From Thalassobacillus cyri (GTDB taxonomy: Bacteria > Bacillota > Bacilli > Bacillales > Halobacillaceae), in assembly GCF_900107755.1 (NCBI RefSeq), contig NZ_FNQR01000010.1, positions 1 to 64,000 of the forward strand: a stretch of 64,000 nucleotides of DNA, read 5' to 3'. The stretch's first letter is position 1, and each line of letters opens with the position of its first letter. Shown here piece by piece: positions 39,321-49,552 of this stretch. Below the pieces are notes generated by a model, which saw only the letters and a program-made list of their open reading frames with translations, ran no database searches and was not told where the DNA came from. A program made the translations under genes and the position numbers.

Positions 39321-41521
39321 GGAATTGCTCCTTTCCAGGCGTCCTTCAATTTTTTCGTCGGTGTATGAAGGATAGTTTCACCATCCAGACTTACACGATA
39401 ATGACCATCATTATTGACGGTACCGACGAAGACTGCCTCTGTCATCAATTGCTCCCATTTCTCATGATCTTCCGGACGTACAGAAACAAGAAAACGCGAT
39501 TGTGTTTCCGAAAAAAGCTCCGCTGCTGCATTTCCTGTCAAACTGACATCACAACCGAACTCCTTCCCGAACAGACTCTCTGCCAAAGCAACCGCGAATC
39601 CGCCTTCTGAAATATCATGTGCCGATTGAACAAGGCCTGTTTGAATCGCAGCTAACAAACTGGTTTGACGCTCTTTTTCCACTTCTAAATCAATACGGGG
39701 CGCTTTACCAAAATGACGACCTTCAAACATCCCTTGCAATTCGCTGCCGCCAAATTCCGGTTCTGCTTTTCCAATCACATAAATCAAGTCACCAGCTTGT
39801 CGAAAATCGGCTCTCGTAATATGGGAAGTATCTTCAACCAAACCGACCATTCCAACAATCGGTGTCGGATAAATCGCTTTTCCATAGGATTCATTGTATA
39901 AAGACACATTTCCACTGATTACAGGTGCATCAAGCACCTTACATGCTTCACTCATACCATCTACGCTTTTTTCCATTTGCCAGAAGATTTCCGGATTTTC
40001 TGGCGAACCGAAATTCAAACCATCCGTCAAACCTAATGGACGAGCACCTGAACAGACGATATTACGTGCTGCTTCTGCTACAGCGATTTTCCCGCCTGTT
40101 TCCGGATCAAGGTAGATATAACGGGAATTACAATCCGTAGTCATGGCCAGGGCTTTTTTAGTATCCCTGACTCTGAGAACCGCCGCGTCAGAGCCTGCTG
40201 TGACGACCGTATTGGTCTGCACCATGGAATCATACTGATCGTAGACCCATTCTTTACTGGCGATTGTGGGCTGCTGCAATAGCTGAAGCAGTGTTTCCTC
40301 ATAATCTTCTATAATAGGCTGATAAGTTTCCATCGCTTGAAATTCTTTATAGTATTCTGGAACGCTGGAAGGCTGGTGATAGACCGGTGCATCTTCCGCC
40401 AGGGCATCTACTGGTACATCAGCGACTACCTCACCATGATGAAGCAGACGGAAGCGGCGTTCTTCGATGACTTCCCCGACCGCTACAGCTTCCAGGTCAT
40501 ACTTTTTGAAGATCTCACTGATTTCCCGCTCGCGTCCTTTTTCAATAACCAGCAGCATCCGCTCTTGGGATTCTGACAGCATCATTTCATAAGGCGTCAT
40601 ATTCTTTTCCCGCTGGGGGATATGGTCTAAGTTCATTTCCATTCCTGTTCCGGCTTTACTAGCCATCTCACTTGCTGAAGAAGTCAGACCAGCTGCTCCC
40701 ATGTCCTGAATACCGACAAGTGCATCATGATGAATGACCTCCAGGCACGCTTCAATCAACAACTTCTCCATGAACGGATCGCCGACCTGTACGGAAGGAC
40801 GCCTGCTTTCTGCTTCTTCTGACAGTTCTTCCGAGGCAAAAGTAGCACCATGGATCCCATCACGGCCGGTTTTCGCTCCTACGTACATCACCGTGTTGCC
40901 GACGCCAGCGGCAATCCCCTTCTGAATATCGTCATGGTTGATCAAACCGACACACATCGCATTGACAAGCGGGTTGCCTTCATAGGAATCATCGAATTGG
41001 ACTTCTCCTCCCACCGTCGGCACACCGACACAGTTGCCATAACCGGCAATCCCGCGTACTACTTCTTCAAACAGATATTTGATCCGTGGATGCTTAAGGG
41101 AGCCGAAACGAAGGGAGTTCAACAAAGCAATCGGCCGGGCACCCATAGAGAAAACGTCACGGATAATCCCGCCGACCCCTGTCGCTGCTCCCTGGTATGG
41201 TTCGACCGCAGAAGGATGGTTATGGCTTTCGACTTTGAATACGACAGCCTGATTATCACCGATATCAATGACTCCCGCGCCTTCACCTGGTCCCTGCAAT
41301 ACGTGAGGACCTTCTGTCGGGAACTTTTTCAAAAGCGGCTTTGAGTTTTTATAACTGCAGTGCTCGGACCACATGACGGAAAACAAGCCGATTTCAGTAT
41401 GATTCGGGCGTCTTCCTAACAATTCGACAACCTGCTTGTATTCCTGGTCGCTGAGTCCCATTTCTGCGTATAACCGTTTCTGTTCTATTTCTTTTGGACT
41501 TATTTCAAGCATGGATGACAT
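39296..41521 (-). CDS. purL: Phosphoribosylformylglycinamidine synthase subunit PurL
   Basis: The large ATP-binding subunit of FGAM synthase, step 4, in the small-type PurL-PurQ-PurS complex of Bacillus. It is 741 residues, shorter than the fused enzyme of Gram-negatives because PurQ and PurS are separate. Signatures are [44 protein letters not shown] and [21 protein letters not shown] precedes the ATG. Overlaps purQ by 17 and purF by 25 bases. Confidence 0.98.
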   Translation of the reverse strand: MSSMLEISPKEIEQKRLYAEMGLSDQEYKQVVELLGRRPNHTEIGLFSVMWSEHCSYKNSKPLLKKFPTEGPHVLQGPGEGAGVIDIGDNQAVVFKVESHNHPSAVEPYQGAATGVGGIIRDVFSMGARPIALLNSLRFGSLKHPRIKYLFEEVVRGIAGYGNCVGVPTVGGEVQFDDSYEGNPLVNAMCVGLINHDDIQKGIAAGVGNTVMYVGAKTGRDGIHGATFASEELSEEAESRRPSVQVGDPFMEKLLIEACLEVIHHDALVGIQDMGAAGLTSSASEMASKAGTGMEMNLDHIPQREKNMTPYEMMLSESQERMLLVIEKGREREISEIFKKYDLEAVAVGEVIEERRFRLLHHGEVVADVPVDALAEDAPVYHQPSSVPEYYKEFQAMETYQPIIEDYEETLLQLLQQPTIASKEWVYDQYDSMVQTNTVVTAGSDAAVLRVRDTKKALAMTTDCNSRYIYLDPETGGKIAVAEAARNIVCSGARPLGLTDGLNFGSPENPEIFWQMEKSVDGMSEACKVLDAPVISGNVSLYNESYGKAIYPTPIVGMVGLVEDTSHITRADFRQAGDLIYVIGKAEPEFGGSELQGMFEGRHFGKAPRIDLEVEKERQTSLLAAIQTGLVQSAHDISEGGFAVALAESLFGKEFGCDVSLTGNAAAELFSETQSRFLVSVRPEDHEKWEQLMTEAVFVGTVNNDGHYRVSLDGETILHTPTKKLKDAWKGAIPCLVKSKA

Positions 41522-42188
41522 GATTATTCCTCCAATACATCAAAATGGACTGAAATAAGCGCAGACCGTCTGCATTTCCGAGCAGGCTCTCAACCGCGCG
41601 TTCCGGGTGTGGCATCATACCGAGCACATTACCGGTTTCATTGACAATACCAGCGATATCTCCTGTTGAACCATTAGGGTTATTTGTGTAAGTGAAGACA
41701 ATCTGTTCATTATCCTTCAACTGTTGATAAGTTGCATCATCACAATAGTAATTCCCTTCTCCGTGAGCTATCGGAAGATGGATTAGTCCGCCTTTTTGAT
41801 ATTCAGAAGAGAACATCGTTTCCGCATTTTCGACACGCAATTCTTCGTGGTGGCACATAAACTTAAGATCCCGATTAGGAAGCATCGCACCTGGTAAAAG
41901 GCCGGATTCCAATAAAACCTGGAACCCATTACAAACACCTAAGACCGGCTTTTTCTGAGCTGCTGCTTCTTTAATCTGCTGGACAATATTCGACGTGGAA
42001 GCAATCGCCCCGGAACGAAGATAGTCGCCATAAGAAAAGCCGCCTGGAAGTAAAATCACGTCATATTCAGATAAATCTGCATCCTGGTACCAAACTAAGT
42101 CCACTTCTTCGTTCAAGCTATCTTTGACGGCATGGTACATATCCCGATCACAATTGGATCCTGGAAATACAACGACAGCGAATTTCAC
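41505..42188 (-). CDS. purQ: Phosphoribosylformylglycinamidine synthase subunit PurQ
   Basis: Class I glutamine amidotransferase subunit that supplies ammonia to PurL, 227 residues. The nucleophile Cys86 is in [12 protein letters not shown] and the His-Glu pair in [10 protein letters not shown]. Starts within the last 4 bases of purS and overlaps purL by 17 bases. Confidence 0.97.
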   Translation of the reverse strand: MKFAVVVFPGSNCDRDMYHAVKDSLNEEVDLVWYQDADLSEYDVILLPGGFSYGDYLRSGAIASTSNIVQQIKEAAAQKKPVLGVCNGFQVLLESGLLPGAMLPNRDLKFMCHHEELRVENAETMFSSEYQKGGLIHLPIAHGEGNYYCDDATYQQLKDNEQIVFTYTNNPNGSTGDIAGIVNETGNVLGMMPHPERAVESLLGNADGLRLFQSILMYWRNNHVIHA

Positions 42189-42433
42189 GCGATGACCTCC
42201 TCTATCTGATAGGAGTAGTCTTCAATAACCGGGTTAGCAAGCAGTTTTTCACACATCTCCTCTACCTGAGCTTCCAGATTCTCAGCGTCTTCCATCATGA
42301 CTTCCATGTACTTTCCAACCCTTACCTCATTGACATTCGCATAATCCAATGTATTCAAAGAGTTTTTCACTGCTTTACCTTGTGGGTCTAAGACGCCTTC
42401 CTTTAATGTGATATAAACTTTTACTTTACGCAT
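42185..42433 (-). CDS. purS: Phosphoribosylformylglycinamidine synthase subunit PurS
   Basis: The 82-residue bridging subunit of the PurSQL complex, needed for ammonia transfer. The sequence [20 protein letters not shown] and [16 protein letters not shown] is typical. Overlaps purC by 13 bases and purQ by 4. Confidence 0.96.
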   Translation of the reverse strand: MRKVKVYITLKEGVLDPQGKAVKNSLNTLDYANVNEVRVGKYMEVMMEDAENLEAQVEEMCEKLLANPVIEDYSYQIEEVIA

Positions 42434-43143
42434 TTGTTCTCCTCCAGTCGTTGTAAAATAGTTTCATAGGTTTCAATCAGATCGCCGATATCTTCGCGGA
42501 AGACATCTTTGTCCATTTTTTCTCCGGTTGTGACATCCCAGAGCCGGCATGTATCTGGTGAAATCTCATCAGCTAATACAATAGTTCCATCTGCCAGACG
42601 GCCGAATTCCAGCTTGAAATCTACCACTTCCAAATCAGCCTGCCTGAATAGCCGTTTCAATATTTCATTGATTTTAAGTGCGAGAATTTTAATATGGTCA
42701 AGATCATGTTCCGTTACGTCTGCTAAACGTTTCGCATGATCATCATTGATGAGCGGATCATCGAGTTCGTCATTTTTATAAAAAAGTTCGATGATGGGAG
42801 GGTTAAGCGCTGTTTTTTCCGGGATAGCCAGCCGTCTTGTCAAGCTGCCGGCGGCAATGTTCCGGACCACTACTTCCAACGGAATGATTGTTGTTTTTTG
42901 AACAATCTGTTCATTATCATTCAGCGCTTTCAAAAAATGCGAGGGAATATGCTGCTGGTGTAAATGTTCGAAAATACGGGCAGTAATTAAATTATTCAAC
43001 CGACCTTTACCGGCAAATTGGTCTTTTTTCTTGCCATTGAAAGCCGTAGCATCATTTTTGTAAGAGAGTATTAATTGCTCGGGTTTACCGTCGACATAAT
43101 AAACTTTTTTCGCTTTACCTTCATATAATAGGGAGCCTTTCAT
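42421..43143 (-). CDS. purC: SAICAR synthetase
   Basis: Phosphoribosylaminoimidazole-succinocarboxamide synthase, adds aspartate to CAIR with ATP. It has 240 residues with the start LLYEGKAKKVYYVDG (glycine-rich ATP loop), ISYKNDATAFNG-like segment, and the signature LEVVVRNIAAGSLTRR and DFKLEFG. A hairpin lies in the 65-base gap between purB and this gene; purS overlaps its end. Confidence 0.97.
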   Translation of the reverse strand: MKGSLLYEGKAKKVYYVDGKPEQLILSYKNDATAFNGKKKDQFAGKGRLNNLITARIFEHLHQQHIPSHFLKALNDNEQIVQKTTIIPLEVVVRNIAAGSLTRRLAIPEKTALNPPIIELFYKNDELDDPLINDDHAKRLADVTEHDLDHIKILALKINEILKRLFRQADLEVVDFKLEFGRLADGTIVLADEISPDTCRLWDVTTGEKMDKDVFREDIGDLIETYETILQRLEENKCVK

Positions 43144-43170
43144 CTTCAGAACACCTCGTTTAGTAAAAGT

Positions 43171-43199
43171 AAAGGGAGAAACACCATGTGTTCCTCCCC
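43171..43199 (-). terminator. Hairpin in the purB-purC gap (possible internal attenuator)
   Basis: On the minus strand GGGAGGAACAC/GTGTTTCTCCC forms an 11-bp stem with one mismatch and a 3-base loop, followed by a weak T-rich tail (TTTACTTTTA). It lies in the only sizeable gap in the 5' half of the pur operon, 28 bases before purC. It could reduce readthrough or stabilise the upstream mRNA. Confidence 0.5.
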
Positions 43200-43208
43200 T
43201 CCAGTCGA

Positions 43209-44501
43209 CTACAATCCAATCCGTTCGAAAATACGGTCTACGTTTTTCAAATGATGGTTGTAATCAAAGCATTGGTCGATTTGTTCAGGGGACAGTGTTG
43301 ATGTTATTTTTTCGTCTGCTTCAATTAATTCCCGGAATGGAATACCTTGCTCCCAGGCTTCCATCGCCTTCGGTTGCACCAAGTCGTAAGCTTCTTCACG
43401 TACCATGCCTTCATCAATCAATGTCAGCAACACCCGCTGTGAGAAAATCAAGCCGTAGGTTTTCTCCATGTTGGCTTTCATCTGTTCTGGGAATACGGTC
43501 AGGTTTTTGACGATGTTTCCAAACCGATTGAGCATGTAATTAATCGCGATGGTCGCATCCGGCAAGATGACACGTTCCGCGGATGAATGAGAAATGTCGC
43601 GTTCATGCCAGAGAGCGACATTTTCAAACGCAGTCATCATTTCACCGCGGATTACCCTCGCCATTCCGGTCATATTCTCAGATCCGATTGGATTACGTTT
43701 ATGCGGCATTGCCGAGGAACCTTTTTGGCCTTTTGCAAAAAACTCTTCCACTTCACGGGTTTCCGTTTTTTGCAGCCCACGGATTTCAACGGCCATCTTT
43801 TCAATAGATGTCGCAATCAAACTTAAAGTAGAAACGTAATGAGCATGACGGTCACGCTGCAATGTCTGCGTTGATACAGGCGCCGGCTTAAGTCCCAGGT
43901 TGCGGCACACATAATCCTCTACATATGGATCGATGTTAGCGTAGGTGCCGACCGCCCCGGAAAGCTTTCCGACTTCGATATGGTCGATGGCGAGATCCAA
44001 ACGTTCCAGGTTACGCTTCATCTCCTCATACCATAGGGCAAGCTTCAAACCGAAAGTCGTCGGTTCGGCATGGACACCATGTGTGCGACCCATCATGACC
44101 GTGTGCTTATGTTCCAGGGCTTTGTCCGCCAGGATGTCGATAAAGCTTACCAGGTCTTTACGGATGATCTCATTCGCCTGTTTCAATAAGTAAGAAAGGG
44201 CGGTATCAACGACATCTGTTGAAGTCAGCCCATAATGGACCCATTTTCTTTCCTCCCCTACCGTTTCAGAAACAGCACGGGTGAAGGCGACGACATCATG
44301 GCGGGTTTCTTTTTCAATTTCATAGATACGCTCGATGTCAAACGATGCATGCTGGCGCAGCTTCTCCACATCTTCTTTCGGAATAATGCCAAGCTCACTC
44401 CACGCTTCGCAGGCAAGCAGTTCAACTTCAAGCCATGCATTGTACTTGTTTTCTTCTGTCCAGATAGCTCCCATTTCTGGACGTGTGTAACGATCGATCA
44501 T
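43209..44501 (-). CDS. purB: Adenylosuccinate lyase
   Basis: Cleaves fumarate from SAICAR and from adenylosuccinate, so it acts in both IMP and AMP synthesis. It has 430 residues of the fumarase/aspartase superfamily. The superfamily signature loop [17 protein letters not shown] holds the catalytic serine; [14 protein letters not shown] and [14 protein letters not shown] contain conserved histidines. It is 33 bases after purK. Confidence 0.98.
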   Translation of the reverse strand: MIDRYTRPEMGAIWTEENKYNAWLEVELLACEAWSELGIIPKEDVEKLRQHASFDIERIYEIEKETRHDVVAFTRAVSETVGEERKWVHYGLTSTDVVDTALSYLLKQANEIIRKDLVSFIDILADKALEHKHTVMMGRTHGVHAEPTTFGLKLALWYEEMKRNLERLDLAIDHIEVGKLSGAVGTYANIDPYVEDYVCRNLGLKPAPVSTQTLQRDRHAHYVSTLSLIATSIEKMAVEIRGLQKTETREVEEFFAKGQKGSSAMPHKRNPIGSENMTGMARVIRGEMMTAFENVALWHERDISHSSAERVILPDATIAINYMLNRFGNIVKNLTVFPEQMKANMEKTYGLIFSQRVLLTLIDEGMVREEAYDLVQPKAMEAWEQGIPFRELIEADEKITSTLSPEQIDQCFDYNHHLKNVDRIFERIGL

Positions 44502-44534
44502 GTTACTCCTCCTAAAACTGTCCCACCCAACACT

Positions 44535-45659
44535 TTACCATGTGGGAAGCTGATTTTCTTCTATCCGTTGAAAAATCTCTTCTAAGCTCTCCCCTATCAT
44601 CGTGATATGTCCCATCTTCCGTGCCGGCCGTGCTTCTTCTTTGCCGTAGTCATGGAGATGAAAGTCATGAAGTTGAGGCAGCTTAGCAAAAAGTTCTTCC
44701 TGATGTTTCCCAAGAATATTGATCATGACCGCAGCCGGAAAAGATTGGATTTTCAAAAGCGGCAGTCCGCAAATGGCACGAATATGCTGTTCGAACTGTG
44801 AGACGTTGCATGCTTCAATTGTATAATGACCGGAATTGTGTGGGCGAGGTGCCATTTCATTGACATACACCTGGTCATCCTTTACGAACAGTTCGACGGT
44901 AAATGTGCCGACTACTTGTAAATGCTCGGCTAAGGTCTTTGCAGCTTCCTTAGCCTGATTTTCCACTTTTTCGGTGATTGCCGCCGGTATCTGCGTCTGA
45001 TGAAGAATCTGGTTATGGTGGGTATTCTCTGCAATTGGGAAATAAGTTATGTCTCCTGTTTGACTTCGTGTAAATACCACTGAAATTTCTTGTTCAAAAG
45101 GGATGAACGCTTCAATAATGTAAGTAGAGTCTGGAGCGATAAACGTTTCTACCTCTGAGAGACCTCCTTCATTTTTCAGCTTCATCTGTCCCTTTCCGTC
45201 ATATCCCCCCGTAATCGTTTTGATGATTGCGGGGTAGCCGATAGTCTGGATAGCTGTTTCTACTTGATCAAACGTTTGAACTATCTCGTATTCCGGCACA
45301 TTCAAACCTGATTCGACAGCGATTTGTTTCTCTTTTTGTCGATTTTGCGTGACTTCTAAAGGCAGTGACCCTTGCGGGAGCTTCCCCGTCTTTTCGAGCA
45401 TGTTCGCCACATTCAGGTCGACATTTTCAAATTCATAGGTGATGACATCACTGACCTTATTAAGCTGTTCAGCAGCTTCCAGGTCATCATAGGCTGCCTC
45501 GATATGATAGTCAGCGACCTGGGCACATGGGCAATCAGGTTTCGGATCCAGCACAGCGATCCGGTAGCCCATATGCTTCGCTGCTACAGCCATCATCCGT
45601 CCCAGCTGTCCGCCTCCTAATATTCCAATCGTCTGGCCCGGTTTAAGTCTAACTGTCAT
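44535..45659 (-). CDS. purK: N5-carboxyaminoimidazole ribonucleotide synthase
   Basis: ATP-grasp enzyme that carboxylates AIR with bicarbonate to N5-CAIR, 374 residues. Motifs include [19 protein letters not shown], the ATP-grasp segment [17 protein letters not shown] and the conserved [18 protein letters not shown]. Starts inside the last codons of purE (11-base overlap). Confidence 0.97.
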   Translation of the reverse strand: MTVRLKPGQTIGILGGGQLGRMMAVAAKHMGYRIAVLDPKPDCPCAQVADYHIEAAYDDLEAAEQLNKVSDVITYEFENVDLNVANMLEKTGKLPQGSLPLEVTQNRQKEKQIAVESGLNVPEYEIVQTFDQVETAIQTIGYPAIIKTITGGYDGKGQMKLKNEGGLSEVETFIAPDSTYIIEAFIPFEQEISVVFTRSQTGDITYFPIAENTHHNQILHQTQIPAAITEKVENQAKEAAKTLAEHLQVVGTFTVELFVKDDQVYVNEMAPRPHNSGHYTIEACNVSQFEQHIRAICGLPLLKIQSFPAAVMINILGKHQEELFAKLPQLHDFHLHDYGKEEARPARKMGHITMIGESLEEIFQRIEENQLPTW

Positions 45660-46143
45660 GAAGCTCTCTCCTCATCTCATTTACTTTTTCTTTCATATGG
45701 GAACGATAGTCTGCTAGTTTTCCCGCAAGTTCATCATCAAAAGCACCAAGAATTTCTGCAGCTAACAGTCCGGCATTCTTTGCACCAGCTGTACCGATAG
45801 CAACCGTAGCGACCGGGACACCTCCTGGCATCTGGACAATCGATAATAGTGAATCCATTCCTTTTAATGCCTTGGATTCAACCGGGACACCGATGACCGG
45901 AAGAGTCGTCTTGGCTGCTGCCATTCCCGGTAAATGAGCAGCACCACCAGCTCCGGCGATAATTACTTTTAACCCTTTATTTCTTGCTTCATCTGCGTAA
46001 CGGAACATATCTTCCGGTGTCCGATGAGCGGAGATAATTTCTTTCTCATAGGCGATTCCGAGATCATCCAGAACTTCGCATGTATGCTTCATCGTCGACC
46101 AGTCGGAAATGCTTCCCATGATTACTCCTACCCTAGCCATCAA
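45649..46143 (-). CDS. purE: N5-CAIR mutase
   Basis: Class I PurE, converts N5-CAIR to CAIR, 164 residues. The start [28 protein letters not shown] with the active-site His, and [17 protein letters not shown] are diagnostic. It is the first gene of the pur operon. Two adjacent ATG codons are possible starts. Its leader holds a purine riboswitch and terminator. Confidence 0.97.
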   Translation of the reverse strand: MMARVGVIMGSISDWSTMKHTCEVLDDLGIAYEKEIISAHRTPEDMFRYADEARNKGLKVIIAGAGGAAHLPGMAAAKTTLPVIGVPVESKALKGMDSLLSIVQMPGGVPVATVAIGTAGAKNAGLLAAEILGAFDDELAGKLADYRSHMKEKVNEMRRELHDS

Positions 46144-46242
46144 ATCCCTCTTTTCGTTAAATTTACGGCTTCGCGCCTAATTTTAAATTTTCACGCTATT
46201 AGTAGCTGTTTTTGAACTTTTATTCGGATTTTCGCCTGAAAA

Positions 46243-46300
46243 CCAAAAAGCGCCTATCCAACCTTCTCTACGACTGAGAGAAGATGGGTAGACGCTTTTT
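46243..46300 (-). terminator. Riboswitch-controlled terminator of the pur operon leader
   Basis: On the minus strand the arms AAGCGTCTACCC...CTTCTCT and AGAGAAGG...GGATAGGCGCTT pair over a long imperfect stem, followed by TTTTT. It lies between the purine aptamer and purE (about 100 bases before the ATG) and is the expected expression platform: guanine binding would favour this terminator. Confidence 0.85.
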
Positions 46301-46345
46301 GCGGATACCGAATATAACCATCGCAAAGTTGCAATGATCCATCTT

Positions 46346-46413
46346 CCTCATAGTCCGGCAATTTAAGGTTGCCGGGTAGAGACGAACGGGCCATATTCCC
46401 GTCTTATATGAGG
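46346..46413 (-). promoter_or_regulatory. Purine (guanine-class) riboswitch aptamer, pur operon
   Basis: On the minus strand the aptamer has P1 arms CCTCATA and TATGAGG, the L2 region GAATATGGCCC, the joining core CTCTACC, L3 with CTTAAATT, and J3/1 GACTAT. The C in GACTAT at the ligand-pairing position marks it as guanine/hypoxanthine-responsive rather than adenine-responsive. Followed by an intrinsic terminator, so it is an OFF switch. Confidence 0.95.
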
Positions 46414-46436
46414 TGCTCTATTCAATTTCTACATCC

Positions 46437-46466
46437 ATCATAACAATTTCTTCGAATAGCTGTCAA
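46437..46466 (-). promoter_or_regulatory. Promoter of the pur operon
   Basis: On the minus strand TTGACA (46461-46466) and TATGAT (46437-46442) are separated by 18 bases, a strong sigma-A promoter whose start point would be about 15 bases before the riboswitch. Confidence 0.75.
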
Positions 46467-46470
46467 CGCC

Positions 46471-46515
46471 AAAGGCGAACATTTAAAATCACAATCATTT
46501 TTATCGTTCGTTTTT
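46471..46515 (-). promoter_or_regulatory. PurR operator (PurBox pair) of the pur operon
   Basis: Two inverted boxes lie just upstream of the -35: AAAGGCGAACATT on the plus strand (46471-46483) and AAAAACGAACGAT on the minus strand (46503-46515). Each matches the Bacillus PurBox AWWWCCGAACWWT at 11 of 13 positions. The 19-base spacing is close to that of known PurR sites. PurR represses when PRPP is low. The right box lies inside the coding end of the NETI-motif gene. Confidence 0.75.
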
Positions 46516-46704
46516 CATCGCCTGGAAGACAATTTTCCGTCCAACCGGTTCGTAGGCTTTCTGGCCGTCACGCTTCACTTCCTGAAAAATTGGCTCTTCT
46601 ACTCTTCTTACCGGTGTGTAGCCTTCCTTTTTCATCCGGTCCAGGCATTGATCAATGGTTTCACCTTCCTGGACTTCAAAGCGCGTTTTCTTATTTTTTG
46701 CCAT
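46501..46704 (-). CDS. NETI motif-containing protein (YebG-like)
   Basis: A 67-residue basic protein of the NETI family. The motif region reads [28 protein letters not shown], in which the first residue of NETI is E or G rather than N, while the rest agrees. Function unknown. It overlaps the UPF0316 gene by 14 bases and follows it as yebG follows yebE in B. subtilis. The PurR operator of the pur operon overlaps its 3' end. Confidence 0.85.
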   Translation of the reverse strand: MAKNKKTRFEVQEGETIDQCLDRMKKEGYTPVRRVEEPIFQEVKRDGQKAYEPVGRKIVFQAMKNER

Positions 46705-47242
46705 TACTCAACCTTCCCTTCTTCACCTGTTTGACCCAGAACCCTCCGTGGATCTGTTTCGGTTCATAAGCAATGATGAACGCTTTCGGGTCAAGTGTAC
46801 GAATGGTTTCATATAACTTCAATTCATACTTGCGAGGGGTCAGTATTTGCATGGCTAACCGGTCACCTTCCATCCCATAGGCAAACCAGCTGGTAACCCC
46901 GTATCCTTTATCCCGGAGCTTACGAGTGAATTCAATGTCCGGGCTGGATGAAATCACGTTCACCGTAATGTACCCAAGTGCCAGCTTTTCTTCAATTTTC
47001 ATACCGGCAATGACACCGAGTCCGTACCCGACTGCATAAGCGATGATATTCTGGATCTGATCAAGATTTTCCAACACCAAGCCTAAACCGAGGATATAAA
47101 TAACAACCTCAAACATACTGATAAAAGCAGCTAAATACCGTTGTCCTTTCAAGGTCAATATCATCCGGATGGTAAAAAAGGACACGTACACGATATTGAT
47201 GATTAAAATAATGGCGATCATGACCAAGGCATTATCCAGCAT
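46691..47242 (-). CDS. UPF0316/DUF2179 family membrane protein (YebE-like)
   Basis: A 183-residue protein with three N-terminal helices (to about residue 85) followed by a cytoplasmic DUF2179 domain that includes the segment [38 protein letters not shown] precedes the ATG. It matches the UPF0316 family, function unknown. DUF2179 domains in related membrane proteins bind small ligands. Divergently placed from the Hsp20 gene. Confidence 0.87.
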   Translation of the reverse strand: MLDNALVMIAIILIINIVYVSFFTIRMILTLKGQRYLAAFISMFEVVIYILGLGLVLENLDQIQNIIAYAVGYGLGVIAGMKIEEKLALGYITVNVISSSPDIEFTRKLRDKGYGVTSWFAYGMEGDRLAMQILTPRKYELKLYETIRTLDPKAFIIAYEPKQIHGGFWVKQVKKGRLSNGKK

Positions 47243-47386
47243 GGCAGCCCCTCCAAACCTATTAACTTATCGTCCCACCTGATAATTTGGGTATTCACAC
47301 AGGCAAAAGATATGCATACACTATATAACACGAATAATCGTCTACACAATATCTTTTTTACATTTTAAGGGAGAGGCTGGATTACC

Positions 47387-47812
47387 ATGAATCAATTCGA
47401 TGATTGGAAAAAGAATCTGGATCGTTTTTTTGGCCATGATTTCTGGGGAGATTTTGAAGGACTGGTCAAGCCCCCGCTGCCCCAACTGAATTTATACCAA
47501 TATGATAATGAACTGCTATGCATTTTCAATATCCCTGGTTTAAAGGACTTGAATAAGGTGGATGTCTTCGTGAACCATGCCACACTAGAAGTCAGAGGGA
47601 TAGTCGAAATCAATCAGAAAGGCGGCCAACAGCTGAAAGGCGAAATCATGCAGGGGACTTTTGATCGTAAAGTCGAACTGCCCTACCCTGTCCGGGACGA
47701 TAAAATTCACGCGTCCTATAAACAAGGATTGTTAGTCGTGCAGCTCCACCGCTTGATTTCAGATGCCAACCAAAAGAACCGGATTCAAATCACTAATATG
47801 GAAGAAGAATAA
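47387..47812 (+). CDS. Hsp20/alpha-crystallin family protein
   Basis: A 141-residue small heat-shock protein fold. The N-terminus (DDWKKNLDRFFGHDFWGDFEGL) is aromatic-rich, followed by an alpha-crystallin domain: LYQYDNELLCIFNIPGL, DVFVNHATLEVRGI and the C-terminal strand with YKQGLLVVQLHR (G-L-L signature). Members prevent aggregation of unfolded proteins or act in the spore coat (CotM/CotP types); which applies cannot be told. GGGAGAGGC lies upstream of the ATG. Confidence 0.85.
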   Translation: MNQFDDWKKNLDRFFGHDFWGDFEGLVKPPLPQLNLYQYDNELLCIFNIPGLKDLNKVDVFVNHATLEVRGIVEINQKGGQQLKGEIMQGTFDRKVELPYPVRDDKIHASYKQGLLVVQLHRLISDANQKNRIQITNMEEE

Positions 47813-47827
47813 GTGCATCTCTCTTGT

Positions 47828-47869
47828 AAAAATAACCAATGCTGACTTTCGTGCAGCATTGGTTATTTC
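47828..47869. terminator. Bidirectional terminator between hsp20 and pbuG
   Basis: Stem AATAACCAATGCTG/CAGCATTGGTTATT with loop ACTTTCGTG, flanked by A-rich and T-rich tails. Confidence 0.88.
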
Positions 47870-47926
47870 TATTGGCGTCCTTCTCGGGTTATGTGGCGCC
47901 CGCTACCCTTTAATCCCCTAATCTTT

Positions 47927-49261
47927 TTACGACAAGAAAATAAAGTAAAGAATAAAGATTACAAACAGCAGGTACATGACCGGATGGATTTCTTTGATCC
48001 GCCCTTTCATGATCATTGTAATCGGGTAGAAAATGAATCCCAGCGCAATACCAGTAGCGATACTATACGTCAGCGGCATCGCGATGATGGTGAAAAAGGC
48101 AGGGACAGCAATTTCAAATTGATCCCAATCGACATTTTTCAAGGAAGATGCCATCAACACGCCGACGATAATCAACGCTGGGGCCGTCACTTCCGCGGTC
48201 ACTACTCCCAACAAAGGAGAGAACCATAGAGCTAATAAGAAAAACCCGGCAGTTACGACAGAAGTAAAACCTGTACGTCCGCCGGCTCCAACACCTGCAG
48301 TCGATTCGATATAGGAAGTTGTGGTGGATGTACCGGCCACTGCACCCACAACGGTTGCAGCAGAGTCAGAGAACAAAGCACGTCCTGCTCGTGGCAATTT
48401 ATTGTCTTTCATAAAACCAGCTTGTGTCGAAACAGCAACTAATGTTCCTGCGGTATCAAAAAAATCAACAAATAAGAACGTCAATATGACTACCAGCATT
48501 TCAATCGTGAAAATATCTCCAAAGTGGAGGATAGCCTGTCCAAAAGTAGGCGCAATACTTGGTACGCTGCCTACGACATCTCCGGCCCCACTCGGCGGGT
48601 CAATCAACCCAACGATCATGCCAGCGATAGCAGTCAGAATCATGCCATAAAAAATTCCGCCTTTGATTCCCAGTGACAATAAAATGACAGATGCGAAGAT
48701 ACCGAAGATGGCTAGAAGAACGGATGGTGAGGTTAAATCACCAAGTTCAACCAAAGTCGCTTCATTTGCCTGGATAATTCCCGAACTCTGAAAACCGATG
48801 AAGGCGATGAATAACCCGATACCAGCCCCAACCGCCATTTTCAAATTGGCTGGAATAGCATTGATGATTCTTTCGCGCAGGCCGGTCAGTGTTAAAACAA
48901 TAAAAATAAGTCCAGATGCCAAAACACCAGCAAGTGCGGTTTCCCATGGAATTCCATACCCTAAAACAACCGTGTAAGCAAAGAATGCGTTCAGTCCCAT
49001 ACCCGGAGCTAAAGCAATCGGATAACGGGCGAACAGCCCCATAATCAAGGTACCAATAGCAGCAGCAATAGCAGTAGCTGTAAATACCGCACCTTGGTCA
49101 ATGCGTGTCACGCCTTCAGGCAGCTCTTCGATTCCGACAAGTGCCAAGGTCGCCGGGTTGACGAATAAAATATAGGCCATTGCCAGAAACGTCGTCATAC
49201 CAGCCATGAATTCTGTCCGGTAATTTGTTCCGAACTCTTCGAATCTAAAAAACTTCTTCAT
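47927..49261 (-). CDS. pbuG: Guanine/hypoxanthine permease (PbuG, NCS2 family)
   Basis: A 444-residue nucleobase:cation symporter-2 type permease of the AzgA/PbuG branch with about twelve helices. It shows FRTEFMAGMTTFLAMAYILFVNPATL at the start, and the signatures GMGLNAFFAYTVV, FVDFFDTAGTLVAVS, and TSTTTSYIESTAGVGAGGRTG. It imports guanine and hypoxanthine for salvage. It is controlled by its own purine riboswitch and a PurBox pair and lies directly downstream of guaA as in B. subtilis. Confidence 0.95.
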   Translation of the reverse strand: MKKFFRFEEFGTNYRTEFMAGMTTFLAMAYILFVNPATLALVGIEELPEGVTRIDQGAVFTATAIAAAIGTLIMGLFARYPIALAPGMGLNAFFAYTVVLGYGIPWETALAGVLASGLIFIVLTLTGLRERIINAIPANLKMAVGAGIGLFIAFIGFQSSGIIQANEATLVELGDLTSPSVLLAIFGIFASVILLSLGIKGGIFYGMILTAIAGMIVGLIDPPSGAGDVVGSVPSIAPTFGQAILHFGDIFTIEMLVVILTFLFVDFFDTAGTLVAVSTQAGFMKDNKLPRAGRALFSDSAATVVGAVAGTSTTTSYIESTAGVGAGGRTGFTSVVTAGFFLLALWFSPLLGVVTAEVTAPALIIVGVLMASSLKNVDWDQFEIAVPAFFTIIAMPLTYSIATGIALGFIFYPITMIMKGRIKEIHPVMYLLFVIFILYFIFLS

Positions 49262-49324
49262 TGTGATACTCCCCCTCTATATTTAACCAGTCGTATGCCC
49301 AAAAGCGTCAGCGCCTCGTTCAAG

Positions 49325-49362
49325 CAAATAAAAAGCACTCCAGGAACTTCTCCAGGAGTGCT
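49325..49362 (-). terminator. Riboswitch-controlled terminator of pbuG
   Basis: On the minus strand AGCACTCCTGGA/TCCTGGAGTGCT forms a strong stem followed by TTTTATTT, 65 bases before the pbuG ATG. Confidence 0.9.
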
Positions 49363-49422
49363 GAACTGACGTGGGGGAATTAGACCAGCAGCCCAAAATA
49401 CACCTTGGCCACTTGCCCAATT

Positions 49423-49497
49423 CACCAGCGTAGTCAGGCCATTTACGGCAGCCTGGTAGAAACGATCGGGCCTTATCCCCGAAATTATACGACGGTG
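49423..49497 (-). promoter_or_regulatory. Purine (guanine-class) riboswitch aptamer, pbuG
   Basis: On the minus strand P1 is formed by CACCGTCGTA and TACGCTGGTG (one mismatch). GATAAGGCCC replaces the usual GATATGGCCC in L2. The core TTTCTACC, L3 GCCGTAAATG and J3/1 GACTAC follow. The C in J3/1 indicates guanine/hypoxanthine recognition. Confidence 0.93.
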
Positions 49498-49519
49498 TAA
49501 CGTTATTAATTTCTCTTTT

Positions 49520-49548
49520 ATCGTACGAGCCTTTCCGGCAATTGTCAA
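49520..49548 (-). promoter_or_regulatory. Promoter of pbuG
   Basis: TTGACA (49543-49548) and TACGAT (49520-49525) on the minus strand, 17 bases apart, about 25 bases before the aptamer. Confidence 0.7.
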
Positions 49549-49552
49549 CACA

